Below, one piece after another: positions 1 through 8,256 of a stretch of DNA of 45,790 nt. Numbering within the stretch: the stretch's first letter is position 1; every line of letters starts with the position of its first letter. Source of the stretch: Gammaproteobacteria bacterium (GTDB lineage Bacteria; Pseudomonadota; Gammaproteobacteria; Pseudomonadales; Azotimanducaceae); contig JASJXV010000010.1 of NCBI GenBank assembly GCA_030123805.1, forward strand, positions 1 through 45,790. Reading direction: 5' to 3'. The position numbers and the translations under genes are program-made. The notes beneath the pieces are model-generated. The model did no database searches and was not told where the DNA came from. It worked only from the letters and a program-made list of their open reading frames with translations.

Positions 1-87
1 TGGTACCGAGGGTCGGAATCGAACCGACACTCCCGTGAAGGAACCGGATTTTGAATCCGGCGCGTCTACCAGTTCCGCCACCCCGGC
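1..87 (-). tRNA. tRNA-Leu (anticodon CAA)
   Basis: On the minus strand the sequence folds as a complete leucine tRNA. The 5' acceptor GCCGGGG pairs with CCTCGGT near the 3' end, and discriminator A plus an encoded CCA follow. The D-arm region reads GGCGGAACTGGTAGACGC. The anticodon loop TTCAAAA carries CAA, which reads UUG. A long class II variable arm and the T-loop GGTTCGATTCC are present. The first acceptor pair is a G-U wobble. The gene touches the window edge but looks complete. Confidence 0.95.
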
Positions 88-99
88 ACAAGGAGCCGA

Positions 100-128
100 A
101 TTATAGCAAAGCTATCCAGCCCCAGAAA
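100..128 (-). promoter_or_regulatory. Probable promoter of tRNA-Leu
   Basis: On the minus strand a perfect TATAAT lies at 105-100, about 12 bases before the tRNA 5' end. It is followed by a short GC-containing discriminator, and a weak TTTCTG stands 17 bases upstream at 128-123. The -10 match and position are seen directly; the -35 assignment is weak. Confidence 0.5.
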
Positions 129-161
129 GCACCCTTTTCCCTTGTGTGTAGCTAGCCTCAA

Positions 162-1073
162 TTATTCTATATCAAATTCCGCCATCCACGATTTGAAGTC
201 CGCAAGATTGGCGGGAAGTATCACTTTGCTGTTTTCCAACCCCGCCATTGCTGCCAGGTATGCTTGTCCCAATTGCAGATTAAGCGCCCGTTTGCCGCCA
301 GGTTCACTGATCACAGCCGCTATTTTCTCGATGGATTCGGCCGTTGCAGCGGCAATAGCCATAATCTCTGCGGCCTGGCCTTCCGCTTCGTTGATGCGGC
401 GCTGTTTTTCACCTTCGGAGCGATTGATCAGTTCAGTTTTGAGTCCTTCCGATCGATTGATTCTGGCTTGTTTGTCGCCTTCGCTTCGCGCCAGGATGGC
501 TCTCTTTTCCCGCTCCGCATTGACCTGCTTCTCCATGGCATTTTTCACGGTATCCGGGGGGATGATGTTCTTGATCTCGTAGCGGTGTACCCTGATTCCC
601 CAGGTCATACCGGCCGCATCCAGGACCTCGACAACTTTGGCGCTGATCAGCTCCCGCTCTTCAAAGGTGCGATCCAGGTCCAGCGTACCGATCACCGATC
701 GGGTCGTTGTCTGCGCTAATTGCACCGCAGCATAGCGGTAATCGGTTATGCCATAGCTTGCCTTCACCGGATCGGTTACGGAGATGTAGATCACGCCGTC
801 AACGATGACATTCACTTCATCCTTGGAGAAGCAATCCTGGGGCGGCACATCGATACTCTCCTCCTTCATGTCCTGCATAAATGTCACTTTGTCCAGAAAG
901 GGAATTAAGGCATGAAATCCTGCATCCAGTGTTTTGTGATACTTGCCTAGTCGTTCCACCATATAGGCAGATTTCGTCGGCACGAGCCGAATAGATTGGA
1001 AAAATTTAACAATCAGGATGAGAAATATGACACCCCATATCACCATTACTGCCATATCCATTATGTCGGTCAT
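162..1073 (-). CDS. SPFH/stomatin-prohibitin family membrane protein (second copy)
   Basis: This 303-residue protein belongs to the SPFH (stomatin/prohibitin/flotillin/HflC-K) family. It has one N-terminal membrane helix (about residues 8-27), an SPFH domain (VERLGKY, then IDVPPQDC near residue 75) and a long charged C-terminal helix. That helix carries three near-repeats of the form RSEGxK / NRSEG, ending in RINEAEG, which is the usual oligomerising coiled coil. Proteins of this class form large rings in the membrane and are linked to quality control and lipid microdomains. Its ATG overlaps the stop of the upstream SPFH paralogue by 4 bases, so translational coupling is likely. The order nfeD-SPFH-SPFH is a recognised association; two tandem SPFH paralogues suggest a hetero-oligomer, which is inferred. 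Confidence 0.88.
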   Translation of the reverse strand: MTDIMDMAVMVIWGVIFLILIVKFFQSIRLVPTKSAYMVERLGKYHKTLDAGFHALIPFLDKVTFMQDMKEESIDVPPQDCFSKDEVNVIVDGVIYISVTDPVKASYGITDYRYAAVQLAQTTTRSVIGTLDLDRTFEERELISAKVVEVLDAAGMTWGIRVHRYEIKNIIPPDTVKNAMEKQVNAEREKRAILARSEGDKQARINRSEGLKTELINRSEGEKQRRINEAEGQAAEIMAIAAATAESIEKIAAVISEPGGKRALNLQLGQAYLAAMAGLENSKVILPANLADFKSWMAEFDIE

Positions 1074-1987
1074 GATCTCCCTCCCTGCGCGCCTTCCGCT
1101 ACCTGTTCAATGCCTGCAAAGAAAGCCTGCATCCTCGCCAGTTCAACAGGAACCACCGAGACCTCGGCGGATTTGAAAATGTTTCGCACCTGACCAATGA
1201 AGGATTCCAGTAACCTGAGTTTCATGGCATCGTTACCGCCGGGTTTATTGATAGCCCGGGATAAAAGTTTTACGCCTTCGGCGGTTGCCTCGGCGACGAG
1301 TGAGATCTCTCTGGCCCGTCCTTCTGCTTCGTTGATGCGCTTTTGCTTCTCACCCTCGGAGAGGTTAATGGCTTCCTGTCGCTCACCCATGGAAAGATTG
1401 ATCGTGGCTTCCTTCTCCGCAGTTGCCAGGGTTATCTCTGCACGTTTTTCCCGTTCGGCCTCCATCTGTTTTTCAAGTGTATTGATCACATTACGCGAGG
1501 GCGTGATGTTCATGATTTCATACCGCAGCACCTTGATACCCCACGGTTCAGATGCCAGGTCAATCTCCCTGACAATGCCTTCATTCAAGTTCTCACGCTC
1601 GGAAAATGTCTGTGACAGGCTTAATTTCCCTACTTCCGACCGCATGGTGGTCTGGGCCAGATTGATGGCTGCCCGATGGTAGTCTTCAATACCGTAACTG
1701 GCTTTATGACCATCCATGACTTTCAGATACACCAGCCCGTCCACCTCAATCTGAATATTGTCCCGGGAAATGCAATTCTGGGGTGGAATATTGATGCACT
1801 GTTCACGAATCTCGTGCCGATAGGCGACACGATCGAAAAACGGGATAAGAATGTGAAACCCCGGCTCCAGAACGGCTCTGAATTTCCCCAATCTTTCAAT
1901 TACACATACTTCCCGCATGGGAACAATGAGCACCAAATTGTAAAGAATGAAGAGGATCGCCAGCAATGTAAAAGTAAAAAACGCCAT
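1070..1987 (-). CDS. SPFH/stomatin-prohibitin family membrane protein (first copy)
   Basis: This is a 305-residue SPFH protein paralogous to the next gene. It starts with a single hydrophobic helix (about residues 3-22), followed by ERLGKF, the conserved INIPPQNC segment (about 72-79), and LAQTTMRSEVGKLSLSQTF typical of stomatin-like proteins. A charged coiled-coil tail then carries NLSMGER / NLSEGEK / RINEAEG repeats. It resembles E. coli QmcA-type proteins, which pair with NfeD-family partners. Only about 20 bases separate it from the nfeD-like gene upstream and it overlaps its paralogue downstream, so one operon is likely. The role (membrane microdomain scaffold or protease regulator) is known for the family, not shown here. 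Confidence 0.88.
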   Translation of the reverse strand: MAFFTFTLLAILFILYNLVLIVPMREVCVIERLGKFRAVLEPGFHILIPFFDRVAYRHEIREQCINIPPQNCISRDNIQIEVDGLVYLKVMDGHKASYGIEDYHRAAINLAQTTMRSEVGKLSLSQTFSERENLNEGIVREIDLASEPWGIKVLRYEIMNITPSRNVINTLEKQMEAEREKRAEITLATAEKEATINLSMGERQEAINLSEGEKQKRINEAEGRAREISLVAEATAEGVKLLSRAINKPGGNDAMKLRLLESFIGQVRNIFKSAEVSVVPVELARMQAFFAGIEQVAEGAQGGRS

Positions 1988-2007
1988 GATTTGTCTCCCT
2001 GTTATGA

Positions 2008-2466
2008 TCAGTCTGATGTCGTTGGCGCGACTATCAGGGTGATATTGTCCTGTGACACCACTGTTGCTTTACTGCCAGTCTCTATTACGGCACCGTCACC
2101 CAGAGCTTGCCACTCGGTACCTCTAAATTTAACTCTGCCCTTCTGCTCTCCGGGGCCGATTGTTTCGACTACATGCACGACTTCGCCAAAGGCATCAACC
2201 TTCTCATCCGTGTTGGCCACTGAGGTATCCCCACCGGCAACTTTCTGCGCGAAGGCGCGTAACAATAAGATGAGCAGCAGAGATGAGATGAACCACAGTG
2301 TGAGCGCAGTGGCCCCATTCTCCAGAAATCCAAATAGAATGGCACCGGCGACGATGAGTGCCCCCAGACCCAGGAAAATGACAATTCCACCGGGAACGAT
2401 CAGTTCCGCCAGAATAAAGAATGCCGCCAGTGGTAACCAAAACCAGAGGTTAAGAAACATTCCCAT
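2008..2466 (-). CDS. NfeD-like membrane protein with C-terminal OB-fold domain
   Basis: This 152-residue protein is almost entirely hydrophobic in its first ~85 residues (about three membrane segments, including LGLGALIVAGAILFGFL). A soluble beta-rich tail follows, with GRVKFRGTEWQA, typical of the short NfeD OB-fold domain. Short NfeD proteins without the serine-protease domain accompany SPFH genes and are thought to assist assembly of SPFH rings. It is the first gene of the nfeD-SPFH-SPFH operon. A GAGG ribosome-binding site lies about 9 bases before the ATG. Family and synteny agree; the precise function is unknown. Confidence 0.88.
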   Translation of the reverse strand: MGMFLNLWFWLPLAAFFILAELIVPGGIVIFLGLGALIVAGAILFGFLENGATALTLWFISSLLLILLLRAFAQKVAGGDTSVANTDEKVDAFGEVVHVVETIGPGEQKGRVKFRGTEWQALGDGAVIETGSKATVVSQDNITLIVAPTTSD

Positions 2467-2540
2467 TATAGCGCCTCGTTAAAATCCAGCCGTTTGTGCA
2501 GTTCCCACTCTGCAACCTATTAGTATCGTTAGAAACTATA

Positions 2541-3644
2541 TCAACCTGTCGCTACGGCAGGTGTTAATGGTTTTTCCAATTCTGCCCAATCGATTACGCC
2601 GTCATCTTCATAGTGCTCGTACTCGAGCACTCCCAGTTGATCGAACTTTGGTCGGATTTCATCGGTGAGCAGTCCGATCCGTTTCAGGTTAGGCATCACG
2701 CGGCCAAACAACAGCTTGCCGAAGTCAATCCTGGTTTCCCGCTCCCTGATATATTTCTGTGCCGCTTCCACATCCCAGTTGAAGTGTTTATAGATTTCCA
2801 GTCCGACTAGCCGGTCCCGCATGACCACACAGGCTTCAAATGCAAATTCGGCCCGCTCCTGTCGCTCTGTGGCAGTCAGGGTTTGCACATGGTATTCCAG
2901 GTAGTTCACACCAAACGTGACATGGCGTGCTTCATCTCTGATTACATAGTGCAGGATATTCTTGAGTAGATCAATCTGCGTCGCCATCTCGGCTGCTTTG
3001 AATGCAGCCAGAGCCAGGCCCTCTATGATGATCTGCATGCCGATAAATTTAAGGTCCCAGCGCTCATCTGCAAGGATTTTATCCAGCAACAACTTCAGGT
3101 TCTTGCTGATGGGATACATGATGCCCACCTGGTGCTGGATGAATTTGTTGAACACCTCTACATGCCGGGCTTCATCGAAGGTCTGGGATGCTGCGTACAA
3201 TTTGGCATTAAAAGTGGGTGCACAGGAAACCAATTGCGATGCCACCAGCAATGCGCCCTGTTCACCGTGCAGGAACTGGCTCATCGAGGATGCCAGGCGA
3301 TGCCAATCAAATTCAATCTGTTTCTCTCTGGGCATATTTTGATACGGTTCAAACTCGGCAAACAGATTGAAGTTGGGATTGGTAGGTGATTCATCTCGCG
3401 GGTGGAGGTGGGTCCAATCGATATCGACTTCTACATTCCAGTTGAGCTGCTTGCCCAATTCATACAGGCGTTTTATACGGTTATCCTGCACCGTGTAGTC
3501 CCAGTTATATGACCCTGTCAAAGGGGTATTGAAAATCTCTATCAAGTGCTCGATGTCATCCGTATCCATCCGGCTTGCGACATCATCAGAATCAGGGAAA
3601 TAGCGTATCTCTACCGGGCATTTCTGCACTTCTTTATAGCTCAT
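2541..3644 (-). CDS. Ferritin-like diiron-carboxylate protein (R2/AurF-like fold), function unknown
   Basis: This 367-residue soluble protein carries the six-ligand pattern of a four-helix diiron centre. E128 lies in HGEQGA, E158 and H161 in FDEARH, E208 in IIIEGL, and E238 and H241 in RDEARH. The E, ExxH, E, ExxH order is that of ribonucleotide reductase R2-like oxidases and N-oxygenases. An N-terminal extension of ~110 residues and a C-terminal tail of ~120 residues surround the core. I recognise the fold but not the substrate. No NrdA-like partner, ferredoxin or biosynthetic cluster is next to it, and it appears to be a single-gene unit. It could be an oxidase or oxygenase of lipids or small amines; that is open. 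Confidence 0.75.
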   Translation of the reverse strand: MSYKEVQKCPVEIRYFPDSDDVASRMDTDDIEHLIEIFNTPLTGSYNWDYTVQDNRIKRLYELGKQLNWNVEVDIDWTHLHPRDESPTNPNFNLFAEFEPYQNMPREKQIEFDWHRLASSMSQFLHGEQGALLVASQLVSCAPTFNAKLYAASQTFDEARHVEVFNKFIQHQVGIMYPISKNLKLLLDKILADERWDLKFIGMQIIIEGLALAAFKAAEMATQIDLLKNILHYVIRDEARHVTFGVNYLEYHVQTLTATERQERAEFAFEACVVMRDRLVGLEIYKHFNWDVEAAQKYIRERETRIDFGKLLFGRVMPNLKRIGLLTDEIRPKFDQLGVLEYEHYEDDGVIDWAELEKPLTPAVATG

Positions 3645-3733
3645 TTATCCATCCTCGTCGTCAGGGGCCTGACCGGTCATTGTATGGGCAGCGGGATTAG
3701 ATGGGAAGCGAGGTTTCGTATGTTAGTACCAAC

Positions 3734-4693
3734 TTACTTCAGAAGCATTCTCATGCGTACATCGGCTCGCGAAAAATCGGAATCCGGGTCTAGTTCCACT
3801 GCCTCGAATCCAAGCCGCAGATACAGGTTCATGGCTGGAATCAACTGGCTGTTAGTCTCCAGATACAGTTCTTTCATACCGCGCACCCTGGCTCTCTCGA
3901 TGATCGCCTCAGCAAGCATGCGGCCAATTTTCCTGCCCTGCGCCGGTCCGTCCACCGCCATCTTCACCAATTCTCCTGTACCGTCATGGTGGTTGATCAA
4001 TGCAGCTGTTCCCAGGACCTGGTCCGTTCGCTGATCTTTAGCGAAAATGACGGCTCCTCCCGGGTAGATGATGGATTCTTCGGGACTGTTCAATTGGCGC
4101 TCATCTGCTTCGACCACTTCAAAAAATTCTTCAATCCAGCGTCTATTAAGATCACTGAATGCCTGGGCATACGCGGGCGTGAAATCAATGATCTCGATGT
4201 TGCTCTGGGCTCGATTTATTTCCCCCTCAAGGAAGCGGTCAAGAAAGCTTTTGGTGGATGTCCCAATTTGGGGGTTTTCAAGACTGTCGATCAAGGTTTT
4301 GAGGTCCAGGCCGGCTGCTTGAGTCAGATCATGCATAACCCGGTCCAGTTGTCGCCAGAGTGGTTCTGTCTCAACATAGACTTGCTTGCCCTGTGCCGTG
4401 ATTGCAAGCACCCGCTTGCGCCGGTCTTTTGTATCCCGATAGGTGGCGAGCATGCCGTTACTGGTTAATTCATTCGCTATCTGCGTCACCGCGGGATGGG
4501 TAACTCCCAATCCTTGGGCAATATCTTTTACCGCAGTGGGTCCCTTCTCATACAAGTACATGAAAACGGGGAACCAGCGTGGTTCAAATTTCGATCCAAC
4601 CTGCTGATACACTTTTTGCGTATCAAGCATCAGTCGATCCACGCAACGTTTGAGCCTGTTTATCAGGCATAGGGCCTGGAAATTATCAGTCAT
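3734..4693 (-). CDS. MarR-type regulator fused to a GNAT acetyltransferase
   Basis: This 319-residue two-domain protein has an N-terminal MarR winged helix (about residues 10-145), with VKDIAQGLGVTHPAVTQIANEL as recognition region and DTKDRRKRVLAITAQG as wing. The C-terminal GNAT fold (about 165-319) carries the acetyl-CoA loop VDGPAQGRKIGRML followed by LYLRLGFEAV. The MarR-GNAT architecture is widespread and usually annotated as a bifunctional regulator/acetyltransferase; ligand and acceptor are unknown. It stands alone. A near-perfect palindrome lies 12 bases before its ATG, and no good Shine-Dalgarno sequence is visible. Confidence 0.88.
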   Translation of the reverse strand: MTDNFQALCLINRLKRCVDRLMLDTQKVYQQVGSKFEPRWFPVFMYLYEKGPTAVKDIAQGLGVTHPAVTQIANELTSNGMLATYRDTKDRRKRVLAITAQGKQVYVETEPLWRQLDRVMHDLTQAAGLDLKTLIDSLENPQIGTSTKSFLDRFLEGEINRAQSNIEIIDFTPAYAQAFSDLNRRWIEEFFEVVEADERQLNSPEESIIYPGGAVIFAKDQRTDQVLGTAALINHHDGTGELVKMAVDGPAQGRKIGRMLAEAIIERARVRGMKELYLETNSQLIPAMNLYLRLGFEAVELDPDSDFSRADVRMRMLLK

Positions 4694-4704
4694 TTAATCT
4701 TATT

Positions 4705-4716
4705 ACTTACGTAACT
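4705..4716. promoter_or_regulatory. Palindrome, candidate MarR operator
   Basis: ACTTACGTAACT is a 12-bp inverted repeat with 5 of 6 pairs matched, and a further ACTTA half-site follows at about 4721. It sits between the MarR-GNAT start codon (4693) and the upstream region, where an autoregulatory operator would be expected. No binding data can be derived from sequence. Confidence 0.4.
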
Positions 4717-4860
4717 ACTTACTTATTATGTTTACTGGCAACAAGACTGTCCAGCGATATTTTGGTAGGGATTCCGTCGCGTGCGTGGCGAAATGCCCGC
4801 CTCACAAAATCCTGATTCATTGTGCTATGATTTTATTCCCTGAGATGAATCAAGACTTGC

Positions 4861-4910
4861 GAGCTATACCAACAGAGCTATATCAATAGAGATAGTCCAA
4901 CAGAGATATA
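4861..4910 (+). repeat. 14-bp tandem repeat (3.5 copies) abutting the plsC start codon
   Basis: Three successive 14-base units, GAGCTATACCAACA (4861-4874), GAGCTATATCAATA (4875-4888) and GAGATAGTCCAACA (4889-4902), are followed by a partial GAGATATA (4903-4910) that runs directly into the plsC ATG. Each unit carries an AGAG-like Shine-Dalgarno core, so the repeat duplicates the translation-initiation signal. Copy-number change could tune plsC expression; this is inferred. Confidence 0.8.
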
Positions 4911-5687
4911 ATGGCGCCAACGACGAATTATCCTATTCCGTTCCGGGAAACCCTGCCCCTGCCGTTACGCGTGCTTTTAGTTGTCTATCGATGGCTGGTG
5001 GTGGTGCCGGTGCTGGTACTCACCGTGGCAGTGCATTGCACATCAATTATTGTTCTGGCCATGATTGGCTTTCCCCGCTTCGCCAATACAGTGGTTGGCC
5101 GAAACTGGGCAAGGGTTAACGCATTCGTCAGCATGATGAAAGTCGAAGTGGCGGGCGCGGAGAAAGTCGACAGGAACCAGTCATATGTTGTTGTCGCAAA
5201 TCATCGCAGTCTGGTTGATATCTATGTCATATACGGATTTAGCGATATCGACGCCAAGTGGGTAATAAAGAAAGAACTGCGAGCTATTCCGATATTCGGC
5301 CTGGCATGTGAAAAATTGGGTCATATCGTCGTCGACAGAAGTAACACAGAAGCTGATTTAAAATCCATGCAGGCCGCCCGCAGCAGTCTGGTTAACGGCA
5401 AATCTATTTTCTTCTTTGCCGAGGGAACACGCAGCAAAGACGAAATAATATCTCCCTTTAAGAAAGGCGCCTTCAGGATGGCTCTCGATCTGAAGCTGCC
5501 GGTGCTGCCAATCTCAATTCACGGCACACGAGAAATTTTACCTCGGGACACCACTCAGCTGTACCCGGGTAAAGCCAGGCTGGTGTTTCATGATCCGATT
5601 TCCACTGAAAATCTCGACCCGAAATCTACCGACGCTTTGATGGAACAAACCAGAAGCGTGCTTATGAAAGCCTTGCAGGAGGAGTAA
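4911..5687 (+). CDS. plsC: 1-acyl-sn-glycerol-3-phosphate acyltransferase
   Basis: This 258-residue PlsC-family acyltransferase makes phosphatidic acid by acylating lysophosphatidic acid at the inner membrane. An N-terminal hydrophobic segment (about 20-55) precedes the catalytic box NHRSLVD (H98, D103). The second signature FFAEGTRS (E171 GTR) and the substrate-binding LPISIHGTRE segment follow. Length fits the family. The ATG directly follows the tandem repeat; the last AGAG is the only ribosome-binding core in range. A strong AGGAGG inside its final codons serves the aldolase gene 4 bases downstream, so the two form an operon. Confidence 0.93.
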   Translation: MAPTTNYPIPFRETLPLPLRVLLVVYRWLVVVPVLVLTVAVHCTSIIVLAMIGFPRFANTVVGRNWARVNAFVSMMKVEVAGAEKVDRNQSYVVVANHRSLVDIYVIYGFSDIDAKWVIKKELRAIPIFGLACEKLGHIVVDRSNTEADLKSMQAARSSLVNGKSIFFFAEGTRSKDEIISPFKKGAFRMALDLKLPVLPISIHGTREILPRDTTQLYPGKARLVFHDPISTENLDPKSTDALMEQTRSVLMKALQEE

Positions 5688-5691
5688 CCCT

Positions 5692-6483
5692 ATGCGCAAA
5701 AATCACGTTCTTGCCGCCTGGCGAGAAGACAAACAGACAGTCGGCGGTTGGCTAAGTATGGATTCGGCGCTTTCGGCTGAAATGATGGCGAACACCGGAT
5801 TCGACTGGCTATGCATTGACCTTCAGCATGGCATGCTGGACTATTCTGATTTGAAGATAATGCTTCCAGCCATCTCCACGACAAGCACAATTCCTTTTGT
5901 TCGGGTCCCGTGGAATGAGCCTTACGAGATCATGAAGGCGCTGGACGCAGGCGCCTACGGCGTAATCGTGCCTTTGATCAATAACCGGGAGGAAGCGGAA
6001 AAAGCGGTTTCCGCATGTAGATACCCACCCGACGGATTGCGGTCTTTGGGACCTGTTCGCGCTGCCATATATGGTGGTCCCGGTTACATACAGGAGGCAA
6101 ATAATGAAATTGCCTGTATCGTCATGATCGAGACCGCCGAAGCACTGGATAACCTGGATGAAATTCTGTCTACACCCGGCGTGGATGCGGTTTATATCGG
6201 ACCATCCGATCTGGCCTATGCAATTGGTTTATCACCCACCGGGGATAATAACGATCCCAAACATGTGGCAACGGTGAATCGGATTTTTGAGGCGTGCAAG
6301 AAACACAATATAGCCGCAGGCATTCACACCGGCAGTCTTGAATATACCAAGCGTTATCTGAATCAGGGTTTTAACCTGGTTACGCTGGGTACAGACAGTG
6401 GCTTTATGGCACGACTGGCCCACCGGGAACTGCGCGCAGCGCGCGAGGACACGGGGACTGACCGAGTAGACGCCATCATCTAG
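5692..6483 (+). CDS. HpaI/HpcH-family class II aldolase (2-oxo acid aldolase)
   Basis: This 263-residue TIM-barrel protein belongs to the HpaI family, in which metal-dependent enzymes cleave 2-keto-3-deoxy or 4-hydroxy-2-oxo acids to pyruvate and an aldehyde. The expected active-site residues are present: catalytic His46 in DLQHG, Arg71 in VRVPWN, and metal ligands Glu147 in IETAEAL and Asp173 in GPSDLA. The substrate cannot be assigned; 4-hydroxy-2-oxoheptanedioate, 2-keto-3-deoxyrhamnonate and 2-dehydro-3-deoxyglucarate aldolases all belong here. An AGGAGG ribosome-binding site lies about 8 bases before the ATG. It is coupled to plsC with no obvious metabolic link. Confidence 0.88.
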   Translation: MRKNHVLAAWREDKQTVGGWLSMDSALSAEMMANTGFDWLCIDLQHGMLDYSDLKIMLPAISTTSTIPFVRVPWNEPYEIMKALDAGAYGVIVPLINNREEAEKAVSACRYPPDGLRSLGPVRAAIYGGPGYIQEANNEIACIVMIETAEALDNLDEILSTPGVDAVYIGPSDLAYAIGLSPTGDNNDPKHVATVNRIFEACKKHNIAAGIHTGSLEYTKRYLNQGFNLVTLGTDSGFMARLAHRELRAAREDTGTDRVDAII

Positions 6484-6668
6484 GAACGCGCTGACCAGGG
6501 TCTATTTTCACCCTGGCTGCGTCGGCACGACTTTCGGAAATCTCGTGAATTTAAAACATATCCGGGACGCCGGACCGCACGATTTCCCTCAAGTCGCCTC
6601 GTCGGGATGCCGCATCACTTGTTATGATGCAAATATCCACTTAATCAGCGCTTCCCTTGTAATGAGAC

Positions 6669-7091
6669 ATGCCCATGACCGATCCCTCAACTGATGCGAC
6701 AACCTATGACGGAAAATCCTGTTTCGTCTGCGGTCCTGAAAATCCCATCAGCCTGGGCGTCAAATTTCGCCTGGAGGATGATATCTGCAAAGCAGAGTTC
6801 ACGCCGGAGAAGTACCACTCCGGTTGGGATGGGGTGACCCATGGCGGCATCATTTTCAGTGTGCTTGATGATGTAATGGCAAACTGGATCTACCTGAACG
6901 GCATGAAGGGCTATACCGCAAAGTGCGACGTAAGGTTCCGCAATCCACTGCCAACGGGATGCAAGGTATTACTGGAGGGTACACGCATCAAACAGCGGCG
7001 CAATATGGTTGTCCTGGAAGGTAAGGTGATCCGTGCGGACAACCAGGAATTGATCGCTGATTGTCAGGCCAGCTTTATGCTGGCTGACTAA
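6669..7091 (+). CDS. PaaI-family hotdog-fold thioesterase
   Basis: This 140-residue single hotdog domain begins with CFVCGPENP, a signature of PaaI-like thioesterases. It contains the catalytic-loop motif HGGIIFSVLDDVM (about residues 57-69), with the general-base acidic residue in LDD. Such enzymes hydrolyse acyl-CoA thioesters. The start is either the ATG at 6669 or the in-frame ATG at 6675. It stands alone between the aldolase and the convergent SDR gene. The acyl specificity is unknown. Confidence 0.85.
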   Translation: MPMTDPSTDATTYDGKSCFVCGPENPISLGVKFRLEDDICKAEFTPEKYHSGWDGVTHGGIIFSVLDDVMANWIYLNGMKGYTAKCDVRFRNPLPTGCKVLLEGTRIKQRRNMVVLEGKVIRADNQELIADCQASFMLAD

Positions 7092-7127
7092 TCTTTAATC
7101 CCGGGGAATCTTTGCGGAATACTCTGA

Positions 7128-7874
7128 TTAATGACTGCCACCATCAACGGCCAGTATCGCGCCGGTGGTATAACTGGCACTGTCACTGGCAAGATACAGG
7201 GCTGCACCGACAATTTCTTCCGGCTCTCCTCCCCTGCGCATGGGGATACTGGTTGCTGCTCCTTTATTAAATGCGTCCATATCCCAGGCCTTGGAAATAT
7301 CGGTTAAAAACGGGCCTGCCATGATGCAATTCACCCTCACCTTCGGCCCCAACTCCTGCGCGAAGGAGCGGGTAATGGCGTTCAGTCCGGCTTTGGCCGC
7401 ACCATAGGGTTCCGACGTTGGGCTGGGTTTAACCGCAGCGTTGCTGCTAATATTAATTATGCAACCGCCATCACCATCATACATTCGTTTGCCCACCAAA
7501 GCGCTCAACCGAAATGCGCCTTTCAAATTCACCTCGATCACTTTGTCAAACAGCGCCTCGGATACCTGGTCGAGCGAGGGGTAGAGTGGCGACATGCCGG
7601 CATTGTTGATGAGCACGTCAATCTTGCCGAAGCGCTCATAGACAGCATCAATCATCACACCCAGTTCATCCCAATGTCCCACATGCGCTGCATAGGGCAT
7701 AGCCTGAACACCGAAAGCTTCGATTTCCTTCGCAGTTGCTTCACAGCTATCCAGTTTGCGACTGACTACCACGATGTTTGCACCCTGCTCAGCAAAACCG
7801 AGCCCCATGGCTCGACCCAGACCCCTGCTGCCACCTGTAATGAGTACCACTTTATCCTGCATTGTCTTGCGCAT
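7128..7874 (-). CDS. SDR-family NAD(P)-dependent oxidoreductase
   Basis: This 248-residue classical short-chain dehydrogenase has the cofactor motif TGGSRGLG (about 14-21), NNAG near residue 90, catalytic Ser in INISSNA and the YGAAK active-site pair. The C-terminal VNCIMAGP and AVDGGSH segments are typical. An Arg-Lys after the Rossmann beta2 strand (VVSRKLDS) favours NADP(H), which is inferred. A GGGAAG sequence lies about 6 bases before the ATG at 7874. The gene is convergent with the thioesterase and its substrate is unknown. Confidence 0.9.
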   Translation of the reverse strand: MRKTMQDKVVLITGGSRGLGRAMGLGFAEQGANIVVVSRKLDSCEATAKEIEAFGVQAMPYAAHVGHWDELGVMIDAVYERFGKIDVLINNAGMSPLYPSLDQVSEALFDKVIEVNLKGAFRLSALVGKRMYDGDGGCIINISSNAAVKPSPTSEPYGAAKAGLNAITRSFAQELGPKVRVNCIMAGPFLTDISKAWDMDAFNKGAATSIPMRRGGEPEEIVGAALYLASDSASYTTGAILAVDGGSH

Positions 7875-8256
7875 AATTCTTCCCGGTTATGTTTGCCCCG
7901 ATTCAGACCGAAGCCGGATTCCAATCCCCAGAAGGCTACCAGATACCGTGGATCAACCCCATAGCGTTTACCAAAGCGCTGCCAGAAAGAGATATCTTCT
8001 ATTTGCTTCTTTCATCACCTATCCACGCCAGCATAATTTGCCCGAACAGAAATTCCCTGGATTCAATATTGCCTACCAGTCGATGTGTAATGCCTTACTC
8101 CCCTATGATTAAAAGTAAAGAATTTCCGCAACCCCTGGCGTATAGATCTCGAGAGGATGCCCGGCGGCTGTTGCTGCACCGCCGAAGCTTGTAAATGTCA
8201 GCAGCTATAACACCGTATCTGCTAATATCATGTGCCCTCTAACCAGGAGCACAACT
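7875..8256. other. Intergenic region without a convincing gene
   Basis: This 382-base stretch separates the divergent SDR and RDD genes. Open frames inside it have no ribosome-binding site and no recognisable protein. A perfect 6-bp inverted repeat CGGCGG/CCGCCG (8162-8167 and 8179-8184) is present without a following T-run. Promoters for both neighbours presumably lie here, but I could not pick convincing hexamers. Confidence 0.5.

Noticed and set aside
3734-4693. Two separate genes (marR and acetyltransferase) joined by an error
   Set aside because: The frame is continuous and MarR-GNAT fusions of this length are common.
7889-8194. A 101-codon open frame between the SDR and RDD genes
   Set aside because: There is no ribosome-binding site, the composition is not protein-like, and two other frames are equally open in the same stretch.
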